Shown: positions 55,435-64,000 of the stretch, one piece after another | Layout: every line of letters starts with the position of its first letter | Numbering within the stretch: the first letter of the stretch is position 1 | NCBI RefSeq assembly: GCF_902712875.1 | Contig: NZ_LR743509.1 | Span: forward strand, 62,001-126,000 | Length of the DNA stretch: 64,000 nt | Direction: 5' to 3' | Source of the DNA: Hyphomicrobium sp. ghe19 | GTDB lineage: Bacteria > Pseudomonadota > Alphaproteobacteria > Rhizobiales > Hyphomicrobiaceae | Made by a program: the position numbers and the translations under genes | Notes under the pieces: generated by a model | Database searches by the model: none | What the model was told of the DNA's origin: nothing | Seen by the model: the letters and a program-made list of their open reading frames with translations, nothing else

Positions 55435-57984
55435 ATGGATCATCATAGGGAATTGTTGAAGACAGGCGGTCTCTCGCAGGCGCTAAACATTCTCCTCGTC
55501 ACAATATGTCTTTTCGTCGTGATCGATGGCATTGAACTCGGGAGCAGCGGCGCAGAAACGTTTCTTCTTTTGAGTTGGTGCTTGATCGGCGCAATCGCGC
55601 TCCAATGGCTGCTCGACATGGCGGTCAACTCACGTGCCTCAAGCGCGAAATCCGTTGTGCCTCACAGCAAATTTCAGAAGGGCCTCCCGTCGCAAGCCCT
55701 GATATCGGACGTATTCGAGAGATCCGGCGGCGAATCTTCCGCGGAGCGCGGTTCTGTCGAAGTGACTGCGATAAGCGTCAGGGCTCGTGAACTTGCCACT
55801 GGTCAGCTGCATGTCCGAGTGGCTGGCGCAATGAACATCGCCCGCTATCACAGCATCGATCCCGACCCTCGAGCTATCAGGAGCGGCGGTGACGGAGCTT
55901 CGCCCTGCTCTGCCGAGCTTGTTGATTGGTTTCGTCAATCCGGGCTTTGGGCCCGCGGCGTGCGTCTCAATTTCCGCCAGTTGATGAAAATCGATAGTCC
56001 CGCGCCAATTCTTCTCCTGCTCGCCAACGGGGGTGCAGCCCTCGTCATCAACCGTGATCGCGAGCATGGGGTTTTACTCTTGCGCAATCCTCACGATCCC
56101 GGCGCCGCGCCAATGCAGGTCGACGAGCTGCGCCTCAAGCAGTTTTGGGACGGCACCGCCCTGTTGGTGCGGGCCGCGCGCCAAGGCAGCGCTAACGACG
56201 AGCCGTTCGATCTTGGGTTGCTCACGCGCTTAGTCTGGGGCGAACGCACGATTTTGCGCGACGTCGCGATCGGTTCAGTCACCATCACGATACTGAGCGT
56301 GCTGCCTGTGCTGATGATCATGACGACGCTCAATACCGTTATTTTGCATGACAGCATGAACACGCTGACGCTGATCGTCATCGTTATGATCATCGCGCTG
56401 TGCTTTGAAATGTTGATCACGTGGTCGCGGCGCATGCTGCTCGTCATTCTTGCGTGCCGGCTCGACACAAGATTGAATCTTGCGGTCTTCGACCGGCTGA
56501 TGACACTTCCGATTGATTTCTTCGAGCGCAACCAGTCTGGCGAACTAGCCTACAAGGTCGGGCAACTCTACCGCGTACGGGAGTTTCTTACTGGAAGGAT
56601 GATGGCGACGTTCATTGACGTGGCCATGGTGCTGCTCCTGCTCCCTGTGCTGTTTTACATGGAGGCGACGCTCGCCTGGACCGTGCTGATCGCCGCCGGC
56701 TGCATCGCACTCGTCATTGCGGCTTTTCTCCGCCCCCTAGCTCGGATGACGAACAAGCTGATCCAGGCAGAATCGGACAAGGGCTCGGCATTGATCGAGA
56801 GCATCTATGGTATCCGCACAGTTAAGTCGCTCTGCCTCGAAAGCAATCGAGCTGCGGAATGGGATTTACGTGTTGCCAAGCTGGGCGAGCTCAATCTGCA
56901 GATGGGCAGACTGAGCAATTGGCCCATGATATTGGTGATGCCCTTTGAGAAGTACACTCAGGCCGGAGTGTTGGCACTCGGCGCCTATATCGCGCTGAGC
57001 TCCAGCAACGCGCTGTCGATCGGCGGCCTGATCGGTTTCATGATGCTGGGCGGCCGTGTCGCTGGGCCGCTGGTAAACCTCGCACGACTTCTCCAAGATG
57101 TGCAGGAAGCACGACAAGCACTCTCGCAAGTCGGATGGGTGTTGAACCGGCCGACCGAGAGGCGCGCACTCACGCAAGGTCTGCGACCAAAATTCGAAGG
57201 TGCGATCAGCTTCGAGGACGTAACTTTTACTTACGAGGGCACAAAGACCCCCGCCCTGGACAATATAAGCTTCTCGATCGAGCCTGGAACTATGCTCGGG
57301 CTGGTCGGCCGGTCGGGCTCTGGAAAATCGACGATCACGCGTCTGCTGATGGGAATCAACAGCGATTATACGGGCTCGATCAAAATCGATGGAACGGATC
57401 TGCGTGAGATCAACCTGCGCCATCTCCGTCAGAGCTTCGGTGTCGTCCTGCAGGAAAACTTTCTTTTTCGCGGAACGGTGAAAGACAACATTCTCGCCGG
57501 ACGCGCCGGTCTCAACTTCGAGGATGCGGTGCGCGCCGCCAGGCTCGCCGGCGCCGAGGAGTTCATCGAGCGGTTGCCGCAAGGCTACGAGACCTGGATT
57601 CAAGAGGGCTCGCCTAACCTGTCCGGCGGCCAGCGACAACGATTAGCCATAGCACGCGCGCTCATCGTGGATCCAAAGCTCATGATCCTCGACGAGGCAA
57701 CGTCATCGCTCGATCCCGAGAGCGAGGCGCTCATCAACGCCAACCTCCTGCGCATTGCTCGCGGGCGGACGATGGTCATCGTCTCGCACCGTCTCTCTTC
57801 GCTGGTCGATTGTGATCAGACCCTTGTGCTTGATCGCGGCAAAGTCGTCGATTTGGCACCCCACAGCAAATTGGTCGAGCGCTGCGCTGTCTATCGCCAT
57901 CTTTGGCTGCAGCAGAATCGTCATGTCGATGTTCGAGGAAAAGCTCATGTCGTACCCGCTCCAAGTTTTGCGCAAAACGACTGA
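55435..57984 (+). CDS. type I secretion ABC transporter with degenerate C39-like domain
   Basis: 849 residues from the ATG at 55435 (a GTG lies one codon earlier). Two extra N-terminal helices (about 16-60) precede a region at about 155-245 that resembles the peptidase C39-like domain of HlyB relatives but lacks the catalytic Cys, so it would bind, not cleave, its substrate. Six transmembrane segments follow at about 270-540. The ATPase domain has Gly-Arg-Ser-Gly-Ser-Gly-Lys-Ser-Thr (about 622), Leu-Ser-Gly-Gly-Gln (about 728) and Leu-Asp-Glu-Ala-Thr (about 750). It powers export through an HlyD/TolC-type channel; no TolC gene is nearby. The HlyD gene starts 38 nt before its stop. Confidence 0.94.
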   Translation: MDHHRELLKTGGLSQALNILLVTICLFVVIDGIELGSSGAETFLLLSWCLIGAIALQWLLDMAVNSRASSAKSVVPHSKFQKGLPSQALISDVFERSGGESSAERGSVEVTAISVRARELATGQLHVRVAGAMNIARYHSIDPDPRAIRSGGDGASPCSAELVDWFRQSGLWARGVRLNFRQLMKIDSPAPILLLLANGGAALVINRDREHGVLLLRNPHDPGAAPMQVDELRLKQFWDGTALLVRAARQGSANDEPFDLGLLTRLVWGERTILRDVAIGSVTITILSVLPVLMIMTTLNTVILHDSMNTLTLIVIVMIIALCFEMLITWSRRMLLVILACRLDTRLNLAVFDRLMTLPIDFFERNQSGELAYKVGQLYRVREFLTGRMMATFIDVAMVLLLLPVLFYMEATLAWTVLIAAGCIALVIAAFLRPLARMTNKLIQAESDKGSALIESIYGIRTVKSLCLESNRAAEWDLRVAKLGELNLQMGRLSNWPMILVMPFEKYTQAGVLALGAYIALSSSNALSIGGLIGFMMLGGRVAGPLVNLARLLQDVQEARQALSQVGWVLNRPTERRALTQGLRPKFEGAISFEDVTFTYEGTKTPALDNISFSIEPGTMLGLVGRSGSGKSTITRLLMGINSDYTGSIKIDGTDLREINLRHLRQSFGVVLQENFLFRGTVKDNILAGRAGLNFEDAVRAARLAGAEEFIERLPQGYETWIQEGSPNLSGGQRQRLAIARALIVDPKLMILDEATSSLDPESEALINANLLRIARGRTMVIVSHRLSSLVDCDQTLVLDRGKVVDLAPHSKLVERCAVYRHLWLQQNRHVDVRGKAHVVPAPSFAQND

Positions 57985-59341
57985 TATCGTGCCGGCTAAT
58001 AGCGAAGCGCTCACGGCACTCGAGTTCGAGAGTCCGTCTGCTGCTATCATCGCCATGCCGGTACCGAGGCTATCGCGCCAGACAAATCTTTTCGTCTTCC
58101 TGTTGGTGATTGCGTTGCTCTGTGCCAGCGGACTTATCCGCATCGACAAGATTGTGTCGGCGAGCGGCAAACTGGTATCCGACGCACCCAATATCGTTTT
58201 GCAGCCATTCGATCAGACGATCGTCGAGAGCATCGACGTAAAAAAAGGTGATGTAGTCCGCAAAGGTCAGGTGCTCGCTCGCCTAAATCCGACCTTCAGC
58301 GTTGCCGACTTAACGGCGATGAAGGATCAGGTTGACCTTCTCAAGGCCACGGGCGCACGCCTTGAATCTCAGTTGGCGGGCACGAACTATGTGCCTGACG
58401 GAGCGAACTTACACGCCAAGCTGCAGGCGTCCATTTTCGAACAGCAGACGCGCGAATACAACTTCTCGCTTCGGAATTTCAATCACAAGATTGATCAGCT
58501 GAAGGCGCAGATTCTGGGAGATACTGCGCAGGCTGATTTGTATCGCGACCGCCTTAATATCGCTGTCAAAGTCGAGGCGATGCGTCAAAAACTTCAAGAT
58601 CTCAACGTCGGCAGTTTGCTCAACACCATGCTTGCCGCCGATGCCCGGTTGAATATTGCCGGATCGCGTTCGCAAGCTGAATCGGACGCTGCTCAGGCAA
58701 GATCGAAGATGGCCGGTGAGGAAGCCGAGAGAGATACATACATCCACCATTGGATAGGCCAAAACTCTGAGGAACTGGCCGACACGCGCCGCAAGCTCGT
58801 TCAGGCTCAACAGGACTATTCCAAAGCTAGTCTCCATAATCGTCTGATCGTTCTGACCGCGCCGCGCGATGCCATTGTCCTATCGGTAGGCAAAGTCTCC
58901 GTGGGCTCCGTTGTCACCGCTGCCGAGCCGTTGATCCGGCTCGTGCCATTCGACTCGCCACTTTCGATTGAAGCCGACATTTCTGGAATTGACAGCGGTT
59001 ATGTCCGTCCGGGTGATGAGGTCAAGATCAAGTTCGACACGCTGCCCTTCGCGCAATATGGCACTGCGCGAGGCGTTGTGCGGACGATCAGCGCTGACAG
59101 CTTCAGTCCAGAGCCGTCAGCGGACGAAGCCGGTTCGATTTTGCCAAACCGGCCCCGCACGCTCTATTACAAGGCCGACATTTCCCTCCGAGATCTGATG
59201 TTGCATGACACGCCCCCGGGCTTTCGTCTTACGCCGGGCATGCCTCTCACTGCGGATGTGAAGGTCGGCACGCGTTCGATTTTGGCATATTTCATCGGCA
59301 AAATTCTTCCTGTTGCCTACGGCAGTATGCACGAGCCATGA
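57947..59341 (+). CDS. HlyD-type periplasmic adaptor of type I secretion
   Basis: 464 residues from the ATG at 57947, which has GAGGAA 6 nt upstream; earlier in-frame starts only shadow the ABC gene. A membrane helix lies at about residues 45-65. Behind it come a biotinyl-lipoyl-like half motif (Val-x-x-Gly-Asp-Val-Val-x-Lys-Gly-Gln-Val-Leu), a long coiled-coil hairpin (about 110-290) and a beta-barrel with the Arg-Pro-Gly-Asp-Glu-Val-Lys-Ile-Lys-Phe motif. It joins the inner-membrane ABC transporter to the outer-membrane channel. The 38-nt overlap with the ABC gene shows they belong together. Confidence 0.94.
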   Translation: MSYPLQVLRKTTDIVPANSEALTALEFESPSAAIIAMPVPRLSRQTNLFVFLLVIALLCASGLIRIDKIVSASGKLVSDAPNIVLQPFDQTIVESIDVKKGDVVRKGQVLARLNPTFSVADLTAMKDQVDLLKATGARLESQLAGTNYVPDGANLHAKLQASIFEQQTREYNFSLRNFNHKIDQLKAQILGDTAQADLYRDRLNIAVKVEAMRQKLQDLNVGSLLNTMLAADARLNIAGSRSQAESDAAQARSKMAGEEAERDTYIHHWIGQNSEELADTRRKLVQAQQDYSKASLHNRLIVLTAPRDAIVLSVGKVSVGSVVTAAEPLIRLVPFDSPLSIEADISGIDSGYVRPGDEVKIKFDTLPFAQYGTARGVVRTISADSFSPEPSADEAGSILPNRPRTLYYKADISLRDLMLHDTPPGFRLTPGMPLTADVKVGTRSILAYFIGKILPVAYGSMHEP

Positions 59342-59357
59342 GGCGCGACTGAAAGTG

Positions 59358-60833
59358 ATGAAATTCAACTTGATCGCCACATCGCTTGACTACTTAGCAA
59401 CGCGCTCGCCAACGAGGGCGCGTGCACGCGCCAATCGCCTGTCGGAGAAAGCGCCCACTCGCGCATTCGAGTTATTCGCTTCGGCAGCTGGTGCGGGCGA
59501 CGTCGAAGCGGCCTTCATCGTGGGGGAATGCTATCTTGAGGGCAAAGGCATTTTGCGGCAGCCTTGCGAGGCAGCGCGCTGGTATCGTCGCGCGGCAGTG
59601 GCCGGACATGCGCGCGCGCAATGCCGCCTAGCCCAGCTTCATCTCTTCGGCCTAGCTCCAGCTGCCACAGAACCAAGCGACGGGCTCTTCTATTCTGTCG
59701 AGGAGCGCGAGGTCGATTATTGCGCTGCCGAGTTGTGGGCACGGCGCGCGGCTGAGACGGGGAATGCCGAAGCTCAGGCTCTTCTTGGTTATATACTCTC
59801 GGCCGGTCCCGATGAACTGTGCGATGCCGCTGCGGCGCTCGAGTGGTACCGCAAATCGGCAGAGCAGGATTGTGCGCAGGGCCGGCTTGGATACGTCATC
59901 GCGCTGATGAAGAATTCTGAAAGCGCAGACAAGGCGTTTGTCCACGAAGAACTCGTCCATGCGGCCGCAGCCGGCTTGCCAACCGCGCATTACTTGCTGG
60001 GTGTCGAAGCAGAACTGGCAACGCACTCGGTCATGGATGAGTCCGCAGCGCGTCAGCATTACGAAATAGCGGCCGCAGCCGGACACGGCAAAGCGCAGAT
60101 GCGGTTGGGGCTGCTCCTGATTGAAGGCCGCGGCGGCTCGGCCAATGCGGTGGATGGCGAGAGCTGGTTGCGCCGCGCGGCACTGGGCGGCGATATCGAG
60201 GCTGCGTCGCAACTCGGAGACATGTATGCGCGCGGCGGCGCCCTGCCGCCGAACTACGCGGAGTCGGCGTACTGGTTCCGTACGGCGGCCGAGCGTGGGG
60301 ACAAATGGGCCGCGCGCTCGCTCGGTATGCTCTACCTCACAGGTGCCGGCGTCGGCCGCGATCCTGACGAAGCGGCCTCTTGGTTCAAGCGCGCGGCAGT
60401 CGCGGGGGATGTCGACGCGCAAGGGGAGCTCGCGCTGCTGATGCAGACTGAGCCGGTTCTTCTTCTCGCGGAAGAGCGGCCACCCATCCATGAATGGTTC
60501 GAGCGCAGAGCCGAGCAAGGCGACCTGATCGGAGCGTTCAACTACGCAGTTTGCCTCGCACAAGGACTTGGCGTCCCGCCCAATGAAGAGCGCGCCGCTT
60601 TCTGGCTGGAACGAGCTGCCAAGGGCGTGGTGCAAGCGCAATTCTGGTACGGCCGCGTGCTCGCATCGGGGAGCGGGGTAGCGAAGGATGAAGTGCAGGC
60701 TGCCATCTGGCTCGCTCGAGCTGCAGAAGGCGGGATGGGAGAAGCACAATTGGCTTTAGCCGAACTTCAACTGAAGATCGTTGCCGAAAGCGCTCGGACC
60801 GACGTCGTTACAGACTTGGGAGACCGGCAATGA
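59358..60833 (+). CDS. Sel1-repeat protein
   Basis: 491 residues from the ATG at 59358, 16 nt after the HlyD stop; a frame 15 codons longer exists. About ten Sel1-like repeats of 36 residues run through it (Ala-x-x-Trp-x-Arg-x-Ala-Ala-x-x-Gly ... Ala-x-x-x-Leu-Gly). No signal peptide is evident, so it may act in the cytoplasm as a protein-binding scaffold, perhaps for the secretion or glycosylation of the collagen-like protein. Tight spacing puts it in the secretion operon. Confidence 0.9.
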   Translation: MKFNLIATSLDYLATRSPTRARARANRLSEKAPTRAFELFASAAGAGDVEAAFIVGECYLEGKGILRQPCEAARWYRRAAVAGHARAQCRLAQLHLFGLAPAATEPSDGLFYSVEEREVDYCAAELWARRAAETGNAEAQALLGYILSAGPDELCDAAAALEWYRKSAEQDCAQGRLGYVIALMKNSESADKAFVHEELVHAAAAGLPTAHYLLGVEAELATHSVMDESAARQHYEIAAAAGHGKAQMRLGLLLIEGRGGSANAVDGESWLRRAALGGDIEAASQLGDMYARGGALPPNYAESAYWFRTAAERGDKWAARSLGMLYLTGAGVGRDPDEAASWFKRAAVAGDVDAQGELALLMQTEPVLLLAEERPPIHEWFERRAEQGDLIGAFNYAVCLAQGLGVPPNEERAAFWLERAAKGVVQAQFWYGRVLASGSGVAKDEVQAAIWLARAAEGGMGEAQLALAELQLKIVAESARTDVVTDLGDRQ

Positions 60834-60857
60834 TGAGATCAGTCGCTTTCGAAGACG

Positions 60858-61757
60858 CTATCGTTCAGATCGCACTGCCGTCAGGAGCTCGCGCAGTCGC
60901 ACGGGTAGTTTTCCCGACACGCCAAGCTCCAAGCAACTGCGCTGCCATAAGTCGAGATAATTTTGGACCGGGACGCCGCTCCGCCCCGGCCAGCGGTTCA
61001 GTGCCCCCAGATCGACTATCAAAGTCGGGTCGTTCTCAAACAGAGCGAACATGGTCGAAACGGCTCCGCGCGCGTCATCAAGTCCGCCATGTGTTTGGAG
61101 GGATGCGCCATGCACTTTGAACCACGAGCCCAATCCAACCGAAGCACCCTCGTCATGTGCGGCCTCGCCGTAGCCGTAAAGCAGGTTCGCACGGTAATCT
61201 CTGATGGAACTCGCATAGGCCGCATCGTGGGGGAAAGGCGGAGTGCGCTCCCAATCGTTAGCAAGCGTACCGAGCCCGTGAAGCGAGAATGCTTCGACCA
61301 ACGACTCCTCGATCCACTGGCAGGGATTGCGCGGCTTGGCATTCGCCTCCCAGCTATTGCAGAGAACGTGCCCGAGTTCATGCCCGAATTGATACGCGAG
61401 ATTGCACCAATCGCGCGTGCCGACAATGACAGTCATCCACGCCGTCGTCGGATTTTCATCGTGGAGCCAAATCGAAGGATTGCTCCCGGATTTATCATCA
61501 ACACGCAGTCTCTCTGGCTGATGGTCGGAAACCAGACTCACGTTCTTCAGGCAAGCCGCCCGCATCCTCTCAATCACTGCGACCGCGTCCGCCGGCGACG
61601 ACCCGCGCCACGACCCTCCAAGTTCCAACGGTGCAGTCAGCAACGATACCGGGTGAGAGTTGGAATGAGCCATGACGACTTTCAAAGGGAGCAACATCCC
61701 GGCGCCGAGCAGAGACAGGAAGTGTCGCCGTCTAATGTGCTGGTCGGCGAAGGTCAT
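60858..61757 (-). CDS. Tat-exported zinc metalloprotease-like protein (HELGH)
   Basis: 299 residues from the ATG at 61757; a TTG four codons earlier is possible. The N-terminus has Arg-Arg-Arg-His-Phe-Leu followed by a hydrophobic stretch, as in twin-arginine signals. His-Glu-Leu-Gly-His near residue 130 is followed about 20 residues later by Trp-Ile-Glu-Glu-Ser, giving the third ligand of a gluzincin-like site. It probably acts in the periplasm or outside. It is read opposite to its neighbours, sharing a 29-nt divergent gap with the glycosyltransferase gene. Processing of the collagen-like protein is a guess from position. Confidence 0.75.
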   Translation of the reverse strand: MTFADQHIRRRHFLSLLGAGMLLPLKVVMAHSNSHPVSLLTAPLELGGSWRGSSPADAVAVIERMRAACLKNVSLVSDHQPERLRVDDKSGSNPSIWLHDENPTTAWMTVIVGTRDWCNLAYQFGHELGHVLCNSWEANAKPRNPCQWIEESLVEAFSLHGLGTLANDWERTPPFPHDAAYASSIRDYRANLLYGYGEAAHDEGASVGLGSWFKVHGASLQTHGGLDDARGAVSTMFALFENDPTLIVDLGALNRWPGRSGVPVQNYLDLWQRSCLELGVSGKLPVRLRELLTAVRSER

Positions 61758-61786
61758 AAGCGCGTCCAAATCAGACGGAGTTTGCC

Positions 61787-62908
61787 ATGAACAAAGTGGG
61801 CCAAACGTTTTGCTTGAACATGATCGTAAAAAATGAGGCGCCAGTAATCCGGCGGTGCCTTGATAGCGTCCGGCCGCTGATAGATCGTTGGATGATTGTA
61901 GACACCGGCTCGACCGATGGCACCCAAGAGATTATTCGAAGCGAACTAAGCCGACTGCCTGGCGAACTCCATGAGCGACCATGGCGCAATTTTGCGCATA
62001 ACCGAACAGAAGCACTGCAGCTCGCGCGTGGCAAGGCCGATTACACTCTAATAATTGACGCCGACGACGAGCTGGAGATCGGTAATCCTGAAACGATTCC
62101 CGGGCTCCTCGCCGACTCTTACACCGTGGAAATTAATGATACGGCAACTGTCTATCAGCGTACGCAACTTATGAGAAATGCGCTGCCTTGGCGTTACGAA
62201 GGTGTGCTGCACGAATATCCCACGTGCGACGGTGCTGGCCCTTCGGAGCTGCTATCCGGGCTTCGAATTCTGCGCAATCATGACGGGGCGCGTCGCAAAG
62301 ATCCGCAAACTTACCGGCGCGATGCCGAAGTGCTCGAGACAGCGTTGAAGACCGAAACCGATCCGTTTCTGCTTGCGCGCTATCGTTTTTATCTCGCGCA
62401 AAGCTTTCGTGACTGCCACGAGTGGGAAAAAGCTGCTGAGCATTACTTAACCAGAGCCAAACTCGGATTCTGGCAGGAGGAGGTCTTCTTCAGCCTTTAT
62501 AGTGCCGCCCAGATGAAAGAGCGGCTCGGCCATCCCGACCAGGAGGTAATCGATACCTTCCTTCGCGCCAGTGACGCGTTGCCGACACGAGCCGAGGCGC
62601 TTTATGGCGCCAGCCGATTTTGCCGCAACAAAAAGCGCTACAGCGAGGGATATGAGATGGCGAAGCGCGGCCTGCAAATATCCATGCCGTCGGATGCGCT
62701 ATTTCTCGAGCCCTGGATTTACGAAACGGGTCTATTGGATGAGTTCTCGATCAATGCGTACTGGTCCGGGCACCATCGCGAGAGTCTCGATGCAAGCCTG
62801 AAGATGCTCGCCACTGGGAGGCTCTTGAGCGCCGACATGCAGCGCGTCGTTGCGAATGCTCGATTTGCCGCCGATGCGTTGCCCATGGAGGCGCACCCGG
62901 GATCCTAG
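61787..62908 (+). CDS. family 2 glycosyltransferase with C-terminal helical repeats
   Basis: 373 residues. Residues 10-110 are a GT2 fold: Met-Ile-Val-Lys-Asn-Glu at the start, Asp-Thr-Gly-Ser-Thr-Asp-Gly-Thr for the nucleotide sugar and Asp-Ala-Asp-Asp-Glu as the DxD-type metal site. The C-terminal 200 residues are helical and look like TPR repeats, the design of several protein O-glycosyltransferases. GGAG precedes the ATG. No membrane helix, so it would act in the cytoplasm before export, which suits an unfolded type I substrate. The collagen-like protein is the obvious candidate acceptor. Confidence 0.88.
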   Translation: MNKVGQTFCLNMIVKNEAPVIRRCLDSVRPLIDRWMIVDTGSTDGTQEIIRSELSRLPGELHERPWRNFAHNRTEALQLARGKADYTLIIDADDELEIGNPETIPGLLADSYTVEINDTATVYQRTQLMRNALPWRYEGVLHEYPTCDGAGPSELLSGLRILRNHDGARRKDPQTYRRDAEVLETALKTETDPFLLARYRFYLAQSFRDCHEWEKAAEHYLTRAKLGFWQEEVFFSLYSAAQMKERLGHPDQEVIDTFLRASDALPTRAEALYGASRFCRNKKRYSEGYEMAKRGLQISMPSDALFLEPWIYETGLLDEFSINAYWSGHHRESLDASLKMLATGRLLSADMQRVVANARFAADALPMEAHPGS

Positions 62909-62989
62909 GCGGCGAAGCTGTCATTTTACCGTATGAACGATCGAGCGCTGCTTTCTCTCGCTGCAACGGCCGATGTCCTCGAAAGTGGC

Positions 62990-63715
62990 TCAGAATTGGG
63001 AGTTCAAATAGCCGCCTTTGTATCCAGCGAGGCGCCGTAACCCGTCCAAGTCGTGAATCGTCACTGTGCCGTTCCGGACTGTCAGCAGCATCTGCTCTCG
63101 GAGCTGACGCAAGACCCGGTTGACGTGTATTGCGGTGAGCCCGAGAGCATCGGCGAGAACGAATTGGCTGAGGGGACACTTAAATTCTCCCCCCTTGGCC
63201 AACCCAACCAAACTGAGACGTTCGACCAGCTCCATAAAAAGGTGGGCGGTTCTTTCAACGGCACTTCGCCGACCCAAGTTGACCAAATGTTCGACGACCA
63301 TCGACTCGTCACGTGACGCCGCCCAAAAGAAAGCCGCGCCGAGACGGGGATATCGCATGACGTTTTCGAGCAAGCTGGCACCGTCCACACCGCTCACCAC
63401 CGCGTTGGTCAGTGCCAAAACAGAGTGATCGGCTGTTCGTAGCAGCATGCTCCGCAGCCCCAGGCAATCGCCAGCCACCGGAAACGAAATGATCTGCCGG
63501 TTGCCGTTCGGGAGATCCTTATAGCTGCACGCCCAGCCTGAATGCAGCACGAAGGCTTTGTGGCCGGTTTGGCCCTCGTCGATAAGCTGCGCACCACGTC
63601 TAATTGCGACCGGCTCGGACTGAAGCTGTCTCAAGCACTGCAACTCTTGGGCCGATAAAGGCAGAAAAGCACTGAGCTTCCTCGCGAAGGGGATGTCCCG
63701 TTGGACAACGCTCAT
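62990..63715 (-). CDS. Crp/Fnr-family transcriptional regulator
   Basis: 241 residues: a cyclic-nucleotide-binding-like beta-roll (Gly-Gln-Thr-Gly-His-Lys-Ala-Phe-Val-Leu, then Phe-Pro-Val-Ala-Gly-Asp) and a winged HTH with Leu-Ser-Gln-Phe-Val-Leu-Ala-Asp-Ala-Leu-Gly-Leu-Thr ... His-Val-Asn-Arg-Val-Leu-Arg. The Fnr cluster Cys residues are absent, and the cAMP-contact Arg/Glu are not clear, so the signal is unknown. It is convergent with the glycosyltransferase gene. A GGAGAAAG site precedes the ATG. Confidence 0.9.
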   Translation of the reverse strand: MSVVQRDIPFARKLSAFLPLSAQELQCLRQLQSEPVAIRRGAQLIDEGQTGHKAFVLHSGWACSYKDLPNGNRQIISFPVAGDCLGLRSMLLRTADHSVLALTNAVVSGVDGASLLENVMRYPRLGAAFFWAASRDESMVVEHLVNLGRRSAVERTAHLFMELVERLSLVGLAKGGEFKCPLSQFVLADALGLTAIHVNRVLRQLREQMLLTVRNGTVTIHDLDGLRRLAGYKGGYLNSQF

Positions 63716-63853
63716 GCACCGCTTTCTCCGAAGTCAGGAAGGCCGCAAAAAAGGAATTGCGAAGTTGCGACCACAAACATTGGCTGAATTAAACTTGGAT
63801 CAGTTACGGCTATGAGCCACTCATATAAGCTCAATACCGGGAAGGATTTTGTA

Positions 63854-64000
63854 ATGGCAAAAAATTCAACATTAGATGCATCCGGACTGGCCGCACTTGG
63901 AATATGCGAGTCCCTACTTGTAACATTGACGGAGCTAAAAATTATGAGCGAGGCGGATGCGCGCGCGTTGCTCATAGACGTAAAGACCGCGCACCAGGAA
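63854..64000 (+). CDS. start of a small gene cut by the window end
   Basis: 49 codons are visible from an ATG with AGGA upstream; the frame is open at base 64000. The sequence (Met-Ala-Lys-Asn-Ser-Thr ... Leu-Thr-Glu-Leu-Lys ... Asp-Ala-Arg-Ala-Leu-Leu) is helical with no signal peptide. It diverges from the Crp-like gene across 138 nt. Not enough is present to name it. Confidence 0.5.
   Translation, partial: MAKNSTLDASGLAALGICESLLVTLTELKIMSEADARALLIDVKTAHQE

Noticed and set aside
57755..57946. N-terminal extension of the HlyD-type protein by 64 residues
   Set aside because: It overlaps the ABC ATPase domain in another frame; the ATG at 57947 has a good ribosome binding site and the normal length.

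Overview
The window looks like the chromosome of a methylotroph-like alphaproteobacterium of the Hyphomicrobiales, probably Hyphomicrobium or a close relative. The reasons are the GC-rich composition, a rhizobial-type housekeeping run (rplU-rpmA-GNAT-obgE, then proB-proA-nadD-rsfS-rlmH) and three genes of the ethylmalonyl-CoA pathway (ecm, ccrA, mcd), which assimilates acetyl-CoA in many methylotrophs. The genus is an inference from gene content, not from a database search.

Layout. 1-6.4 kb: the N-terminal part of a GT51-type peptidoglycan glycosyltransferase, then a tightly coupled pair made of a large protein with two ATPase cores and a partner of unknown function. 6.8-19.5 kb: envelope genes (CAP-domain lipoprotein, polysaccharide flippase, DacA-type carboxypeptidase, MltB-type lytic transglycosylase, several small secreted proteins), a DHA2/MarR fusion transporter broken by an internal deletion, an aldo/keto reductase and a FabF-type synthase. 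19.9-24.8 kb: a LuxI/LuxR quorum-sensing pair whose luxI overlaps a cytochrome P450 gene by 140 nt, an outer-membrane protein and a NYN-domain protein. 25.9-28.3 kb: a sigma-54-type promoter, a degenerate GlnK-like frame, amtB, a Gdx/SugE-type exporter and tRNA-Leu(CAA). 29.1-36.2 kb: ecm, ccrA and mcd among small membrane proteins. 36.2-47.3 kb: the conserved housekeeping genes.

At 47.4 kb a tRNA-Ser(CGA) gene marks the start of accessory DNA. A segment of about 2 kb between the tRNA 3' end and an imperfect repeat of it at 49.45 kb carries two coupled small ORFs and a gene resembling AbiJ-family abortive-infection proteins, with no integrase. From 49.7 kb to the end lies a locus that I consider the most interesting part of the window. 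It holds an 866-residue collagen-like protein with more than 200 Gly-X-Y triplets, mostly Gly-Ala-Thr, and no signal peptide. A small gene is translationally coupled in front of it. Behind it are a type I secretion ABC transporter with a degenerate C39-like domain, an HlyD-type adaptor, a Sel1-repeat protein, a Tat-type HELGH metalloprotease, a family 2 glycosyltransferase and a Crp/Fnr regulator, with a NarL/LuxR-type regulator upstream. My reading is a dedicated system that secretes, and perhaps glycosylates and processes, a surface collagen-like fibre or matrix protein under transcriptional control.
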